In this document: in pieces, positions 16,501-24,973 of the stretch
How positions within the stretch are numbered: the stretch's first letter is position 1
Layout: every line of letters begins with the position of its first letter
Assembly: GCA_900473805.1 (NCBI GenBank)
Contig: UCMS01000010.1
Location: 60,406 to 124,405, forward strand
DNA: 64,000 nt
From: Hyphomicrobiales bacterium
GTDB lineage: Bacteria; Pseudomonadota; Alphaproteobacteria; Rhizobiales; Rhizobiaceae
Reading direction: 5' to 3'
The notes under the pieces: generated by a model
Database searches by the model: none
Told to the model about the DNA's origin: nothing
What the model saw: only the letters and a program-made list of their open reading frames with translations
Translations under genes and position numbers: made by a program

Positions 16501-18976
16501 CGATCATGGGTCCTTCGGGCGTGACCGGAAGGGTCAACTTCCGTTCGATCGCCCGGCCACCGCCTTCGCGCAGTCTGAGCACAACATCGGCGTTCAAGAG
16601 GCGTGTCGTCGCGGGCAGGTCGGTAACGGCGACGTCGATGCTGGCCTTTCCATCCTCATCAAGCGGATCGAGCGCCTCGAAGGGCACGCGCACGCCTTCG
16701 ACATCTTCCTCGTCGGAGAGGCCGAAGCTGTAGTGGGGGTAGTCCGGATGACTGCTGGTGGGGGTGACGACCAGTTCGCCTTCCAACGTCAGGCCGGCTG
16801 CCGGTGCGCCATAGAGGTAACGACCCTCGATATCGATCGTCGCGCTGCCGTCCGGGGCAAGCGCCGTCGCCTCACTTGCGAGCGTCATGTCGAGGCGGTC
16901 GGGGACGAAGTCATCCACGAGGAAGGAGCTCTGGGCGATCGCCGGCTTTTTAGGGTCGGTATGGATCGCGACACTCCAGGTGCCGCGCATCGAATTGGCG
17001 AGCAACGGCAGGTCCACTGCATAGCCGCCCAGGCTTTCGCTGGAGACGGCCATGCGACGGAACTCGACACCGTCGGGACGCAGGAAAATGAAGGTCAGCG
17101 GCAGGCCGCTGATGGCATCGGCTTCGGTGTCTCGGGCCAGTGCTGCAACATGGACCGTTTCGCCCGGGCGATAGATGCCGCGTTCGGTCCAGGAGAGAAC
17201 GTCGACGGGACCCGGCGCAGGGCGGCCGGTGACGCCACGGTCGGACAGGTCAAAGCCGGCGCGGGTCATGTCGAGGAAGACATTGTCATCGTCTTTGGTG
17301 TGTGCGGCGATGACGGCTGGCGCCATAGCCGCACTGGCTTTGAGAAGTCCGGCGTCAAAGCGAGCTCGGCCCTCGGCATCGGTCTTTGCCGTTGCCAGGA
17401 TTTCGTTGTTCTTCGCCAGCAGTTGCAGTTCGACGCCTTCCAGTGGGGCGGCTGACGCAAGCGAGCGTGCGAACACATGCAGCCCGTCGGTCCCGGCGAA
17501 GGTCGAGAGGCCGATATCCGAGACGACGAACCATTGCGTGGCGCGGCTGTCCCAATTTTCGGCGGTGCTGTTGGCGGCAACGGCGGTCAGCACGTAGATA
17601 CCGGGTTTGCGGGTCGGTAGCGCTTCCTGCAGCGGGATGCTGGTGATCACCTCGTCGTTCAACTGATTGGCGATGTCGACCGTGCCCTGCCAGACCAGTT
17701 CGCCGATCTCGTCTTCGACGCGGCTTGCGGTGTAGCCGTCGAGCTGGGTCAGGAACTGCGAGGCGGCCAAAAGGGGTGCGATGTTTCGATCGCCGATGCG
17801 ATAAAGGGCGAGCTTGGCGCTGTCCGAATTGATCGAGACGAGCGGAATGCCCTGGCGTGCGCTGGACGGCAGAACAAAGCTGTCGCCCGTAAAGCGAACG
17901 GTGGAAGAGCGGTCGCGGACGTAAAGCTCGAGTTCGACCGGAGCTTCGAGGTTTTCCTCAACGGAAGACGGCAGGCCGGCACGGATGGCCAGGCGGTAGC
18001 GGCCGCCGTGTTCCAGGCCTTCGACGCAGATCTGGTTGTTTTTCGCTTCAACGGCTTTCGGCGCCTTGCCATCGAGAGTGACGTATTGCGCGTAATCGAC
18101 GCCGCGTTTGATCAACTGCTCGGAAAACTCCACGCAGGCACGCGGGGAAGCTGAATCGGAATCAACCGTATTGCCAACGATGCGAAAGCCCTGACGCGAC
18201 CGGAGATCCTCGAATGCCGCGCGAACCTGCGCATCGGCGGAAAGCTCCAGGCTCGCCTTGTAGGCATTGAGGGCGGCGCGGAAGTTTTCGCTCTTTTCCA
18301 GAGCGAGTGCCAGGGTGGCCAACGCGTCGGCGCGGGTCACGGCGCCTCTCGTCAGGCCATAACCATTGATGGCCGCCATCGCCGCTTCGTTGGCATATGT
18401 GTAGTTGTTGGACACCGTGTTGGCGACACGTGCCAGTTCCAACCACGTGGCAGCATCATCCGGATCAATCGACAGCGCACCTTTGAGCGCAGCGATCGCC
18501 GCGTCGACATTGCCGCCTGCGATGGCCTGGCGCGCTTCGTCGATCAGGGCCTCACGACCGGCGCCTTCGCGGTCCGGCGGCAGTGTCAGGCTGTCGCGCT
18601 GATTGCGCGCGTCCGTCTTCAGTTGTTCCGAGACGAAGGCAAGGGGTGCGGGTGCGCCAATGTCGTCTTCCGCCGCGGTCTCCACAATACGGCCGGCAAC
18701 GGCGCCGACGAAGCTGTTCATCTGGTTATAGTCGGATTTCAGGAAGCACCACTTCACCTTCGGGTTATAGGTGAAGGCGCGGCAGGAGCCGTCTGCGACG
18801 CAGCTCGCCTCGCACTCATCCAGCGACACATTCTTCTCGGTCCGGAGATCGAAGCCGAAGTAGTCGGCGTCGTCCACCGTGACGACGGTGCGGCTATCCT
18901 GCGCGGATGTTGGAAGCGTGAGGGCAAGGAGTGACAGGGTCATCGTGAGAATGACCGACAGACGGCGCGTGAACAT
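13532..18976 (-). CDS. yfhM: alpha-2-macroglobulin family protein with N-terminal PAN/Apple-like domain
   Basis: An 1814-residue periplasmic protease trap. A signal peptide ends near 'LTLPTSAQ'. A Cys-rich PAN/Apple-like segment follows (about residues 30-100, with paired cysteines in 'LDECEASCVADGSC'), then helical TPR-like sequence, then macroglobulin domains. The thioester motif 'YPYGCAEQTTSRA' lies near residue 1360, followed by an alpha-helical complement-like domain. The Cys-x-Glu-Gln thioester is intact, so covalent trapping of proteases is possible. No lipobox is seen, so unlike E. coli YfhM it may be soluble. It is co-transcribed with pbpC. Confidence 0.93.
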   Translation of the reverse strand: MFTRRLSVILTMTLSLLALTLPTSAQDSRTVVTVDDADYFGFDLRTEKNVSLDECEASCVADGSCRAFTYNPKVKWCFLKSDYNQMNSFVGAVAGRIVETAAEDDIGAPAPLAFVSEQLKTDARNQRDSLTLPPDREGAGREALIDEARQAIAGGNVDAAIAALKGALSIDPDDAATWLELARVANTVSNNYTYANEAAMAAINGYGLTRGAVTRADALATLALALEKSENFRAALNAYKASLELSADAQVRAAFEDLRSRQGFRIVGNTVDSDSASPRACVEFSEQLIKRGVDYAQYVTLDGKAPKAVEAKNNQICVEGLEHGGRYRLAIRAGLPSSVEENLEAPVELELYVRDRSSTVRFTGDSFVLPSSARQGIPLVSINSDSAKLALYRIGDRNIAPLLAASQFLTQLDGYTASRVEDEIGELVWQGTVDIANQLNDEVITSIPLQEALPTRKPGIYVLTAVAANSTAENWDSRATQWFVVSDIGLSTFAGTDGLHVFARSLASAAPLEGVELQLLAKNNEILATAKTDAEGRARFDAGLLKASAAMAPAVIAAHTKDDDNVFLDMTRAGFDLSDRGVTGRPAPGPVDVLSWTERGIYRPGETVHVAALARDTEADAISGLPLTFIFLRPDGVEFRRMAVSSESLGGYAVDLPLLANSMRGTWSVAIHTDPKKPAIAQSSFLVDDFVPDRLDMTLASEATALAPDGSATIDIEGRYLYGAPAAGLTLEGELVVTPTSSHPDYPHYSFGLSDEEDVEGVRVPFEALDPLDEDGKASIDVAVTDLPATTRLLNADVVLRLREGGGRAIERKLTLPVTPEGPMIGIKPEFVGDVAENSTAAFNLIAIGPDAAKQDLPGAKWKLVKLERNYQWYREGSSWRYEPITTTKLVADGTVDIKADGTALSIPVTWGSHRLEVEQGGSVSSVDFDAGWFVSASSTETPDALQVGLDKATYQVGDTARLKISPRFEGKVLVTVGTDALITSTVADVPAAGAEIELPVTADFGAGAYVTATLFRPGDAQESRMPARAIGITWLGVDPGADKLAVKIATPEKTLPRQPLEIPIEVAGAGIGEEAYVTVAAVDVGILNLTRYEAADPETYYFGQRRLGLELRDLYGRLIDGSLGATGTLRTGGDGGEVALQGNPPKEKLVAFFSGPVKLDASGKATVSFDIPQFNGTARVMVHAWSKTGVGHAQADVIIRDPVVVTASLPKFLAPGDESSLRLDIAATDAPDGTYTLVATGNGPVAVGGDTSNQVTLAAGKTTTLTLPLSAVEPGQGSIDVALTGADRIAVSQSLDLPVRPATLPITQRQVIAVAPGKSLTIDGNLLADSLLNGASVSLNVTRADGLDVPGLLMALDRYPYGCAEQTTSRALPLLYFAELAKISGLPEDPDIAKRVQDAIFRVLSYQSSSGSFGLWGPGSESLWLDAYVTDFLTRAREKKFDVPEEALVQALQNLQNRIAYDNDIRTRGNDIAYSLYVLARSRKASLSDLRYYADTMLGDFPTPLSKAHLAAALSLYGDTQRANMVFADAAGMSEQARLTPVSFSRSDYGSSLRDAAGVLALAAESRPMPAVVPVLAKIVNEEWKAKQTLSTQEQTWMLLAARALQEDDAGLKIDVNGAERTGAYAATIPGEALLQAPVTLTNSGSDPISAAITTVAAPVEPPAAGGEGFEINRTYYTLDGEEANITEATQNERYVVVLEVTEEDEWPAQLLVTDLLPAGFEIDNPSLVDSAALANFDWIGQTETAHLEFRNDRFVAAVNRTEDENGTITLAYVVRAVTPGTYDLPAAAVEDMYRPQLSARTAAGGMTVSAAP

Positions 18977-19105
18977 AGTTTTCTCCCCGAAGGCCGAATT
19001 CAGATTCAGCCTGTTCGAAGATACTTTTGGATCATGTCAGGGGCTTGTCAATCGGCAGCGGACACAGTCCGATGATATCGGCAAAGTCAGTACAAGTAGC
19101 CGGTT

Positions 19106-20032
19106 TCACTCCCGAGCGATCAGGCGTCCGGAGGCGCTGAATTCGCGGGCCTGATCAATGATCCAGGTCGCGAAAGCGCTGGCTGGACCATAGGCCATGC
19201 GCGACAAAGGCCGGACCAGGTAATAGGCGCTGGCGCTTTTGACCTCGTGGTCGAAAGCGCGGACCAGTTGGCCGCCCGCAAGTTCCGGCTCGATCAGAAA
19301 TGTCGGCACCAGCGCGATGCCGAGGCCGGCCAGACAGGCTTGGACCACATTGGAGAACTGCTCGAAGCGCATGCCGCCGCCGTGGCCTTCCTGCATGCCG
19401 AGTGAGGCAAACCACTGTTCCCAGGCGCGTGGACGGGACGCCATATCGAAGAGGGGCTTGGTGAGCAGGTCTTCCGGCCGTCTGACCGGGTTTGCGGCGA
19501 GGAACGCGGGGCTGCATACGGGAGCGACCATCTCGTGCATCAGAAACTGGCAGTCGGTCCCCGGCCAGTTGGGTTCACCAATGTGGATCGCGGCGTCGAT
19601 CCCCGAGCCCTCGAAATCGAATTGCCCGATGCGGGTGGCGAAATCGATGATGACGGCCGGATTGCGCGTCAGAAAGTCCGGGATGCGTGGCATGAGCCAG
19701 CGTGTTCCGAAGGTCGGCAGGATCGCCAACCTTAAATGGGTGTCGTCGCGGGTCGCCATGGCCTCCAGCGAGAGGGTGCGGATGGTCGCCAGTGCATCGC
19801 CGATGCCCTTGGCATAGGTCCGGCCGATCGCCGTCAGTTCCACGCCACGGTTTGTGCGGTCGAACAGCTTGACGCCAAGCTGGTCCTCCAGGAGGCCAAT
19901 TTGGCGGCTGATTGCGCCTTGGGTGAGGGCGAGTTCGTTTGCCGCCGCGGAGAAGCTGCCCAGCTTCGCGACGGAATCAAAGGCGGCGAGTGCGCTTGTG
20001 GAGGGCAGGAAGCGGCGTTGGTGTGTCAGCAT
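19106..20032 (-). CDS. LysR-family regulator, GcvA-like, likely for glutaryl-CoA dehydrogenase
   Basis: A 308-residue LysR regulator. The N-terminal winged helix-turn-helix ('GSFSAAANELALTQGAISRQ') is at about residues 27-46, and the periplasmic-binding-like effector domain resembles GcvA ('HLRLAILPTFGTRWLMPRIP'). It is divergent from the glutaryl-CoA dehydrogenase gene across a 95-base gap, the usual layout of a LysR regulator and its target. The inducer is probably a lysine or glutarate catabolite, which is inference. Confidence 0.88.
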   Translation of the reverse strand: MLTHQRRFLPSTSALAAFDSVAKLGSFSAAANELALTQGAISRQIGLLEDQLGVKLFDRTNRGVELTAIGRTYAKGIGDALATIRTLSLEAMATRDDTHLRLAILPTFGTRWLMPRIPDFLTRNPAVIIDFATRIGQFDFEGSGIDAAIHIGEPNWPGTDCQFLMHEMVAPVCSPAFLAANPVRRPEDLLTKPLFDMASRPRAWEQWFASLGMQEGHGGGMRFEQFSNVVQACLAGLGIALVPTFLIEPELAGGQLVRAFDHEVKSASAYYLVRPLSRMAYGPASAFATWIIDQAREFSASGRLIARE

Positions 20033-20127
20033 TCGTTATGACTAGACCTAATAGCAACATGAGTAAACATGGCTTGTTTAATCGTCCGATATGAGCAATC
20101 TGTGGTCAACTGTCAAAAACGGATGCG

Positions 20128-21321
20128 ATGATTATGAGCGAGATGCAGCCCTTTTCCTGGAGTGACCCTTTTCTGATGTCCGAAATCCTCAGTGAGGACG
20201 AACGGATGATCCAGGATGCCGCTGCGGCCTTCGCTAAGGCTGAGTTGGCGCCGCGCGTTGCCGACGCCTACCTCGGCGAAACGGTGGAGCCGGAGTTGTT
20301 CCGCCTGATGGGCCAGGCCGGGCTCCTTGGCGTCACGCTGCCGGAAAAATATGGTGCAGCCGGTGCGAACTATGTTTCCTACGGCCTCGTGGCGCGTGAA
20401 ATCGAACGTGTCGATTCCGGTTATCGCTCGATGATGAGCGTTCAGTCCTCGCTCGTCATCTATCCGATCTATGCCTATGGTTCGGAAGAGCAGAAGGACA
20501 AGTATCTGCCGGGCCTCGTCTCGGGTGAACTGATCGGCTGCTTTGGCCTGACCGAACCTGATGCCGGTTCTGATCCTGGCGGAATGAAGACGCGTGCCGA
20601 GAAGATCGAAGGCGGCTACCGCCTGCGCGGCTCCAAGATGTGGATTTCCAACGCGCCGATCGCCGATGTCTTCGTCGTCTGGGCGAAGTCAGAGGCGCAT
20701 GGTGGGGAGATCCGAGGTTTCATTCTCGAGAAGGGCATGAAGGGCCTGTCCGCGCCGAAGATCGGCGGCAAGCTGTCGTTGCGGGCGTCTGTCACCGGTG
20801 AGATCGTGCTGGACGGTGTCGAGGTCGGCGAAGATGCACTGCTACCGAACGTCTCCGGCCTCAAAGGTCCCTTCGGTTGCCTCAACCGCGCCCGTTACGG
20901 CATTTCCTGGGGTGTGCTGGGCGCGGCTGAAGATTGCTGGCACCGCGCGCGGCAATACGGCCTCGATCGCAAGCAGTTCGGCAAGCCGCTTGCCGGTACG
21001 CAGCTGTTCCAGAAGAAGCTTGCGGACATGCAGACCGAAATCTCGCTCGGGCTGCTTGCTTCGCTGCGCGTCGGCCGTCTCATGGACGAGCACCAATTCG
21101 CCCCCGAGATGATCTCGATCGTCAAGCGCAACAACTGCGGCAAGGCGTTGGACATCGCGCGCATGGCCCGAGACATGCATGGCGGCAACGGCATCCAGAT
21201 TGAGTATCATGTCATGCGCCATGCGCAGAATCTGGAGACGGTGAACACCTATGAGGGGACGCATGACGTGCATGCGTTGATCCTCGGCCGGGCCCAGACC
21301 GGCATCCAGGCGTTCTTCTGA
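20128..21321 (+). CDS. gcdH: glutaryl-CoA dehydrogenase
   Basis: A 397-residue acyl-CoA dehydrogenase that oxidises and decarboxylates glutaryl-CoA to crotonyl-CoA, the step joining lysine, hydroxylysine and tryptophan breakdown to central metabolism. Family signatures are '[19 protein letters not shown]', '[17 protein letters not shown]' and the C-terminal '[20 protein letters not shown]', which holds the catalytic Glu. The length matches the family. The exact start is uncertain: ATG 20128, 20134 or 20143 are all possible and none has a strong ribosome site. It is divergent from a LysR gene. Confidence 0.93.
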   Translation: MIMSEMQPFSWSDPFLMSEILSEDERMIQDAAAAFAKAELAPRVADAYLGETVEPELFRLMGQAGLLGVTLPEKYGAAGANYVSYGLVAREIERVDSGYRSMMSVQSSLVIYPIYAYGSEEQKDKYLPGLVSGELIGCFGLTEPDAGSDPGGMKTRAEKIEGGYRLRGSKMWISNAPIADVFVVWAKSEAHGGEIRGFILEKGMKGLSAPKIGGKLSLRASVTGEIVLDGVEVGEDALLPNVSGLKGPFGCLNRARYGISWGVLGAAEDCWHRARQYGLDRKQFGKPLAGTQLFQKKLADMQTEISLGLLASLRVGRLMDEHQFAPEMISIVKRNNCGKALDIARMARDMHGGNGIQIEYHVMRHAQNLETVNTYEGTHDVHALILGRAQTGIQAFF

Positions 21322-21337
21322 AACGCTTCTCGCGTGC

Positions 21338-21371
21338 AGCCGCAAATCCCTGAAAATACAGGGGTGCGGCT
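21338..21371 (+). terminator. hairpin after gcdH
   Basis: agccgca ... tgcggct arms with a second paired block (tccctg/cagggg) inside. It lies 16 bases after the gcdH stop. No T-run follows, so termination strength is uncertain. Confidence 0.4.
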
Positions 21372-21550
21372 GTCGCATATCTGCGCCATACCTTTGGAAT
21401 TATATTCGAATTTAAGCCTTTCTACACTTGTAAGCCCCTAGGCTTCATCTCGACATCCGGCGCGTGACAAGGCAGGCTGGACGTCCGGTGATCCTTGCGT
21501 TGGATCGGGCCAGACGCCACGGTATGATCGCCGGCAGTGGAGGAAGTGGC

Positions 21551-22558
21551 ATGTACGCCGTTACGGTTCTCGACACAGCAGCCCTCTCGGCTTTTCGAGC
21601 GGAACACCCGTGGCTTAACTTTCCCGAATTCGTCTCCGAAGTGAGTGTCTATTTCGACGACAACGGGGGGCCGACACGGCTCACAGCTATCAGGGCGGAC
21701 GCCGAAGGCTCGCTGGTGCCCGTCGATGTCAGCGGCTTCGGCGTAGACACCATTCTGGCACTGGTGCGCTATGCACCGCAGGGAACGCAAGGTTTCGAAG
21801 ACTGTCCCGAGGAGAAGCAGGTCTGGGCCATTCTGGAAGATCTGCCGGTGTCCGACGATACTGTTCCCCTGGACGAGGTTGAGGCCGCACGGGCCTCAAT
21901 GCTCCAGGAAGCCTACAAGATTTTGCGGGCAGTGACCGTCAGTAAGTTGGAAGCCCTGCTCTCGTGCGTGACAGACGATCGGGAAGTCCAGCGTCTGCAG
22001 GCCTCGATCTCATCCCTTCCTGCGTCCCTCGACATGGTGGAGGATACGCACAAGCCGCATTTTCTCGAAGTCGACCTCTGGCGTCTGGTTGCGGTGTTGC
22101 GTGACGAACTGGCTCTGCCGGCCGACTACGAACTGTCCGATGAACCCGACGATCCCGGTCTGAGCCGTGACCTCATCGATCAGGCAGAGGCGACAGCCTT
22201 ATCCGGGCCGGTCATTCAGGCGCTGTTTGAACTCTCTCCCGTTGCCTTCTCCATCTCCAGCATCGGCCAGCGCAATTCCCGCTATGTGCGGGTGAACCAG
22301 GCCTATCTCGATCTCACCGGCAAGAGCTGGGACGATATCCGTGGGAGTGAGATGGTTGCCTCTGGTGTGGTCGCTGGAAATGAGGCGCGTGCCGAGCGGT
22401 TGAAGCTTCTGGATCGCGATGGCGGGTACAGCGGTCAGCGTGGACAAATTCACGGGGCCGACGGCCAGGTGATCGATGTGATGATCTCTGCCCGGCGGAT
22501 TTCCGTCGCCGGGCAGCTCTATGATTTCGAAGTTCTGACGCGGGTCAACCAGACCTGA
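21551..22558 (+). CDS. PAS-domain protein of unknown output
   Basis: A 335-residue soluble protein. The N-terminal 200 residues are acidic and match no domain I recognise. Residues about 215-335 form a PAS fold: 'LFELSPVAFSISSIGQRNSR', 'VNQAYLDLTGKSWDDIRGSE', then 'VIDVMISARRISVAGQLYDF'. No kinase, GGDEF, EAL or DNA-binding module is present, so it probably senses a ligand or redox state and acts through a partner. Start chosen at 21551 because a GGAGGAAG site precedes it. Its stop is 10 bases from the convergent glgX stop. Confidence 0.75.
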   Translation: MYAVTVLDTAALSAFRAEHPWLNFPEFVSEVSVYFDDNGGPTRLTAIRADAEGSLVPVDVSGFGVDTILALVRYAPQGTQGFEDCPEEKQVWAILEDLPVSDDTVPLDEVEAARASMLQEAYKILRAVTVSKLEALLSCVTDDREVQRLQASISSLPASLDMVEDTHKPHFLEVDLWRLVAVLRDELALPADYELSDEPDDPGLSRDLIDQAEATALSGPVIQALFELSPVAFSISSIGQRNSRYVRVNQAYLDLTGKSWDDIRGSEMVASGVVAGNEARAERLKLLDRDGGYSGQRGQIHGADGQVIDVMISARRISVAGQLYDFEVLTRVNQT

Positions 22559-22568
22559 TGACGAGTGC

Positions 22569-24650
22569 TTATGGCGCCCGGCGAAACAGAGCGAAGGAGC
22601 GTGCTTCCATCAGAAAGCGCGAGGCTTCGGCTGAAGTATCGCCCGTCCGTTCCGGGTCAACGGTGGTCAATTCCAGTTTCCAGTCTCCGCCGCCGGTCTG
22701 TGGCAGAGTGAACTCCATGTCTTGATCGACAGGATTGAACAGCATCAGCACCTCGTGCCAGACGCCTTCTTCGGGATCGAGATCCTGCCGCAGCAGTTTA
22801 AGCGCAAGCGGATTGCCGTCCAGCCAGTGCTCCGGTTTCTGTGCGCCGCCGGTCATGTTGTACCAATCAATGATCATGCCGTCCCGCCAGTTTTCCCGAC
22901 GCAGGAGCGGTTGCGCCTTGCGAATGGCAATCAATCTTGCGGTGAAGTCCCGTAGTGCTTCACAGGACGGGGGCAGGTTCTCCCAATGCAGCCAGCTGAT
23001 TTCGCTGTCCTGGCAGTAGCCGTTGTTGTTGCCCATCTGCGATCGGCCAAACTCGTCGCCCGCAAGCAGCATCGGGGTGCCATGCGAGAAGAAGAGGGTC
23101 GATAGAAAGTTGCGCTTCTGGCGCTCGCGCAAGGCGTTGATGCCTTCGTCTTCGGTGGGCCCCTCGTGACCGTAGTTGTGGCTGCGGTTGTCGTTGTGCC
23201 CGTCCTTGTTGTCCTCACCGTTGGCATCGTTGTGCTTCTGGTCGTACGAGACGACATCGTTGAGGGTGAAGCCGTCATGGGCGGTGATGAAGTTGACGCT
23301 CGCCCAGGGACGTCGTCCGCGCAGATCGTAGAGGTCGCCCGACCCCAGGAGCCGAGCGGCAAAGTCCGGCGCGCAGTTGTCGCCGTTCAGCCAGTATTCG
23401 CGGGTGGAATCGCGATACTTGTCGTTCCATTCGGCCCAACCCGGCGGGAAGCCGCCAACCTGATAGCCTCCGGGACCGATGTCCCAGGGCTCTCCGATCA
23501 GCTTTACGTTGGAGAGCACCGGATCCTGGGTAATGGCATCGAAGAAGCCGCCGCGCTGGTCGAAACCCTCCGGTTCGCGACCAAGAATAGTGCCGAGGTC
23601 AAAGCGGAAGCCGTCGACATGCATCTCGTCCTTCCAATAGCGCAGGCTGTCGAGAACCATCTGCAGAACGCGTGGATGGGAGGTGTTGACCGTGTTTCCG
23701 GTGCCGGTGTCGTTGATATAGTAGCGATGATTGTCCGGCAGGGTGCGGTAGTAAGAGAAATTGTCGATGCCCTTGAACGAAAGGGTCGGTCCGAGTTCGT
23801 TGCCTTCGGCCGTGTGATTGTAGACGACGTCCAGGATCACTTCGATACCGGCATCATGGAAAGTCCGGACCATGTCGCGGAAACCGTCCATGCCCTTTGG
23901 CCCGTAGTACCGGCTGGCCAGGGAGAAGAAGCCGATGGTGTTGTAGCCCCAGTAGTTGCGCAGTCCCTTGTCGAGCAGATGGCTATCGTCTGGAAATGCA
24001 TGGACCGGTAAGAGCTCGACCGAGGTGATCCCGAGGCTCTTGATATAATCGACTGCAGCCTTGTGACCCAAGCCTTCGAAGGTGCCTCGCAGCTCTTCAG
24101 GGATTGCGGGGTGGAGCTGGGTGAAGCCTTTGACATGGGTCTCGTAGACGATGGTCTTCGCCCATGGCACGGCGGAGAAGCCATTGGTCGTCTGATTGGC
24201 GGTCGGGTCGACCACCCGGCACTTCGGCGTAAAGGGCGCGCTGTCGAGGTCGTTGAAGGTCAGGTCCTTGTCTTCGCTGTCGAGGTCATATCCGAAGTGG
24301 GCCTTGTTCCAGTCGAAGTCCCCAACGAGTTCCCGGGCATAGGGATCCAGGAGCAGCTTGTTCGGATTGAAACGATGGCCGTTTTCGGGGTCGTAAGGAC
24401 CATGAACTCGGTAACCGTAAAGCTGGCCGGGTTTCACGTCTGGCAGATAGGCGTGCCATACCTCATGGGTATATTCCGGCAGGGTGATCCTCGCCGTTTC
24501 GATCTTTCCGCTGTCATCGAACAGGCAAAGTTCGACCCGCTCGGCATGGGCGGAGAAAAGGGCGAAGTTCGTGCCTTTCCCGTCGAAATGGGCGCCAAAG
24601 CGATGCCAGTCTCCGGCTTCGACGTGGAAATGCTTGCTGTTGGTGTCCAT
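22569..24650 (-). CDS. glgX: glycogen debranching enzyme GlgX
   Basis: A 693-residue isoamylase-type GH13 enzyme that removes alpha-1,6 branches from phosphorylase-limited glycogen. An N-terminal CBM48 domain ('GTNFALFSAHAERVELCLFD') precedes the (beta/alpha)8 barrel with 'DVVYNHTAEG', the nucleophile in 'VDGFRFDLGTILGR', the acid/base Glu in 'LIGEPWDIGPGGYQVG', and 'FITAHDGFTLND'. Start set at ATG 24650; residues upstream in frame are not family-like. No other glg gene is in the window. A GGAAC-N18-TT motif upstream suggests stress or stationary-phase expression. Confidence 0.95.
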   Translation of the reverse strand: MDTNSKHFHVEAGDWHRFGAHFDGKGTNFALFSAHAERVELCLFDDSGKIETARITLPEYTHEVWHAYLPDVKPGQLYGYRVHGPYDPENGHRFNPNKLLLDPYARELVGDFDWNKAHFGYDLDSEDKDLTFNDLDSAPFTPKCRVVDPTANQTTNGFSAVPWAKTIVYETHVKGFTQLHPAIPEELRGTFEGLGHKAAVDYIKSLGITSVELLPVHAFPDDSHLLDKGLRNYWGYNTIGFFSLASRYYGPKGMDGFRDMVRTFHDAGIEVILDVVYNHTAEGNELGPTLSFKGIDNFSYYRTLPDNHRYYINDTGTGNTVNTSHPRVLQMVLDSLRYWKDEMHVDGFRFDLGTILGREPEGFDQRGGFFDAITQDPVLSNVKLIGEPWDIGPGGYQVGGFPPGWAEWNDKYRDSTREYWLNGDNCAPDFAARLLGSGDLYDLRGRRPWASVNFITAHDGFTLNDVVSYDQKHNDANGEDNKDGHNDNRSHNYGHEGPTEDEGINALRERQKRNFLSTLFFSHGTPMLLAGDEFGRSQMGNNNGYCQDSEISWLHWENLPPSCEALRDFTARLIAIRKAQPLLRRENWRDGMIIDWYNMTGGAQKPEHWLDGNPLALKLLRQDLDPEEGVWHEVLMLFNPVDQDMEFTLPQTGGGDWKLELTTVDPERTGDTSAEASRFLMEARSFALFRRAP

Positions 24651-24682
24651 GAAATCCTCGGTGTGTGGGAGCGATCCACGTA

Positions 24683-24707
24683 AAGCGACGGGACAGAGCT
24701 TTGTTCC
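24683..24707 (-). promoter_or_regulatory. possible EcfG/RpoE2-type promoter for glgX
   Basis: On the minus strand: GGAAC (24707-24703), 18 bases, TT (24684-24683), 33 bases before the glgX ATG. It faces away from a second such motif at 24720-24744. Confidence 0.45.
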
Positions 24708-24719
24708 GGCAGTCCGGGC

Positions 24720-24744
24720 GGAACTATCGCAGGCGGTTGCGGTT
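24720..24744 (+). promoter_or_regulatory. possible EcfG/RpoE2-type promoter for the DUF3008-SDR pair
   Basis: GGAAC (24720-24724), 18 bases, TT (24743-24744), with GGTT at the N16 position. It ends 37 bases before the ATG at 24782. Confidence 0.45.
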
Positions 24745-24781
24745 GTTTCAGTCCCATCGTCCGAATTGCGAGGATCACAAG

Positions 24782-24973
24782 ATGCCAGCCAAGTCCAAAG
24801 CGCAGCAAAAGGCCGCCGGTGCCGCTCTCGCCGCCAAGCGGGGAGAGGTGAAGAAGTCCGCACTGAGGGGGGCATCCAAAAGCATGGAAGAAAGCATGAG
24901 TGAAAGCGAACTCAAGGCGCTGTCCGCGACAAAACGTAAAGGCAAACCCGAACATGTCGAGGGCAAAGCGTGA
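24782..24973 (+). CDS. DUF3008 family small basic protein
   Basis: A 63-residue Lys/Ala/Ser-rich protein starting 'MPAKSKAQQKAAGAALAAKR', the DUF3008 signature. Family function is unknown; the composition suggests a nucleic-acid-associated or disordered stress protein. Its stop overlaps the next ATG (TGATG), so it is co-translated with the SDR gene. Promoter-like GGAAC-N18-TT lies upstream. Confidence 0.85.
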   Translation: MPAKSKAQQKAAGAALAAKRGEVKKSALRGASKSMEESMSESELKALSATKRKGKPEHVEGKA

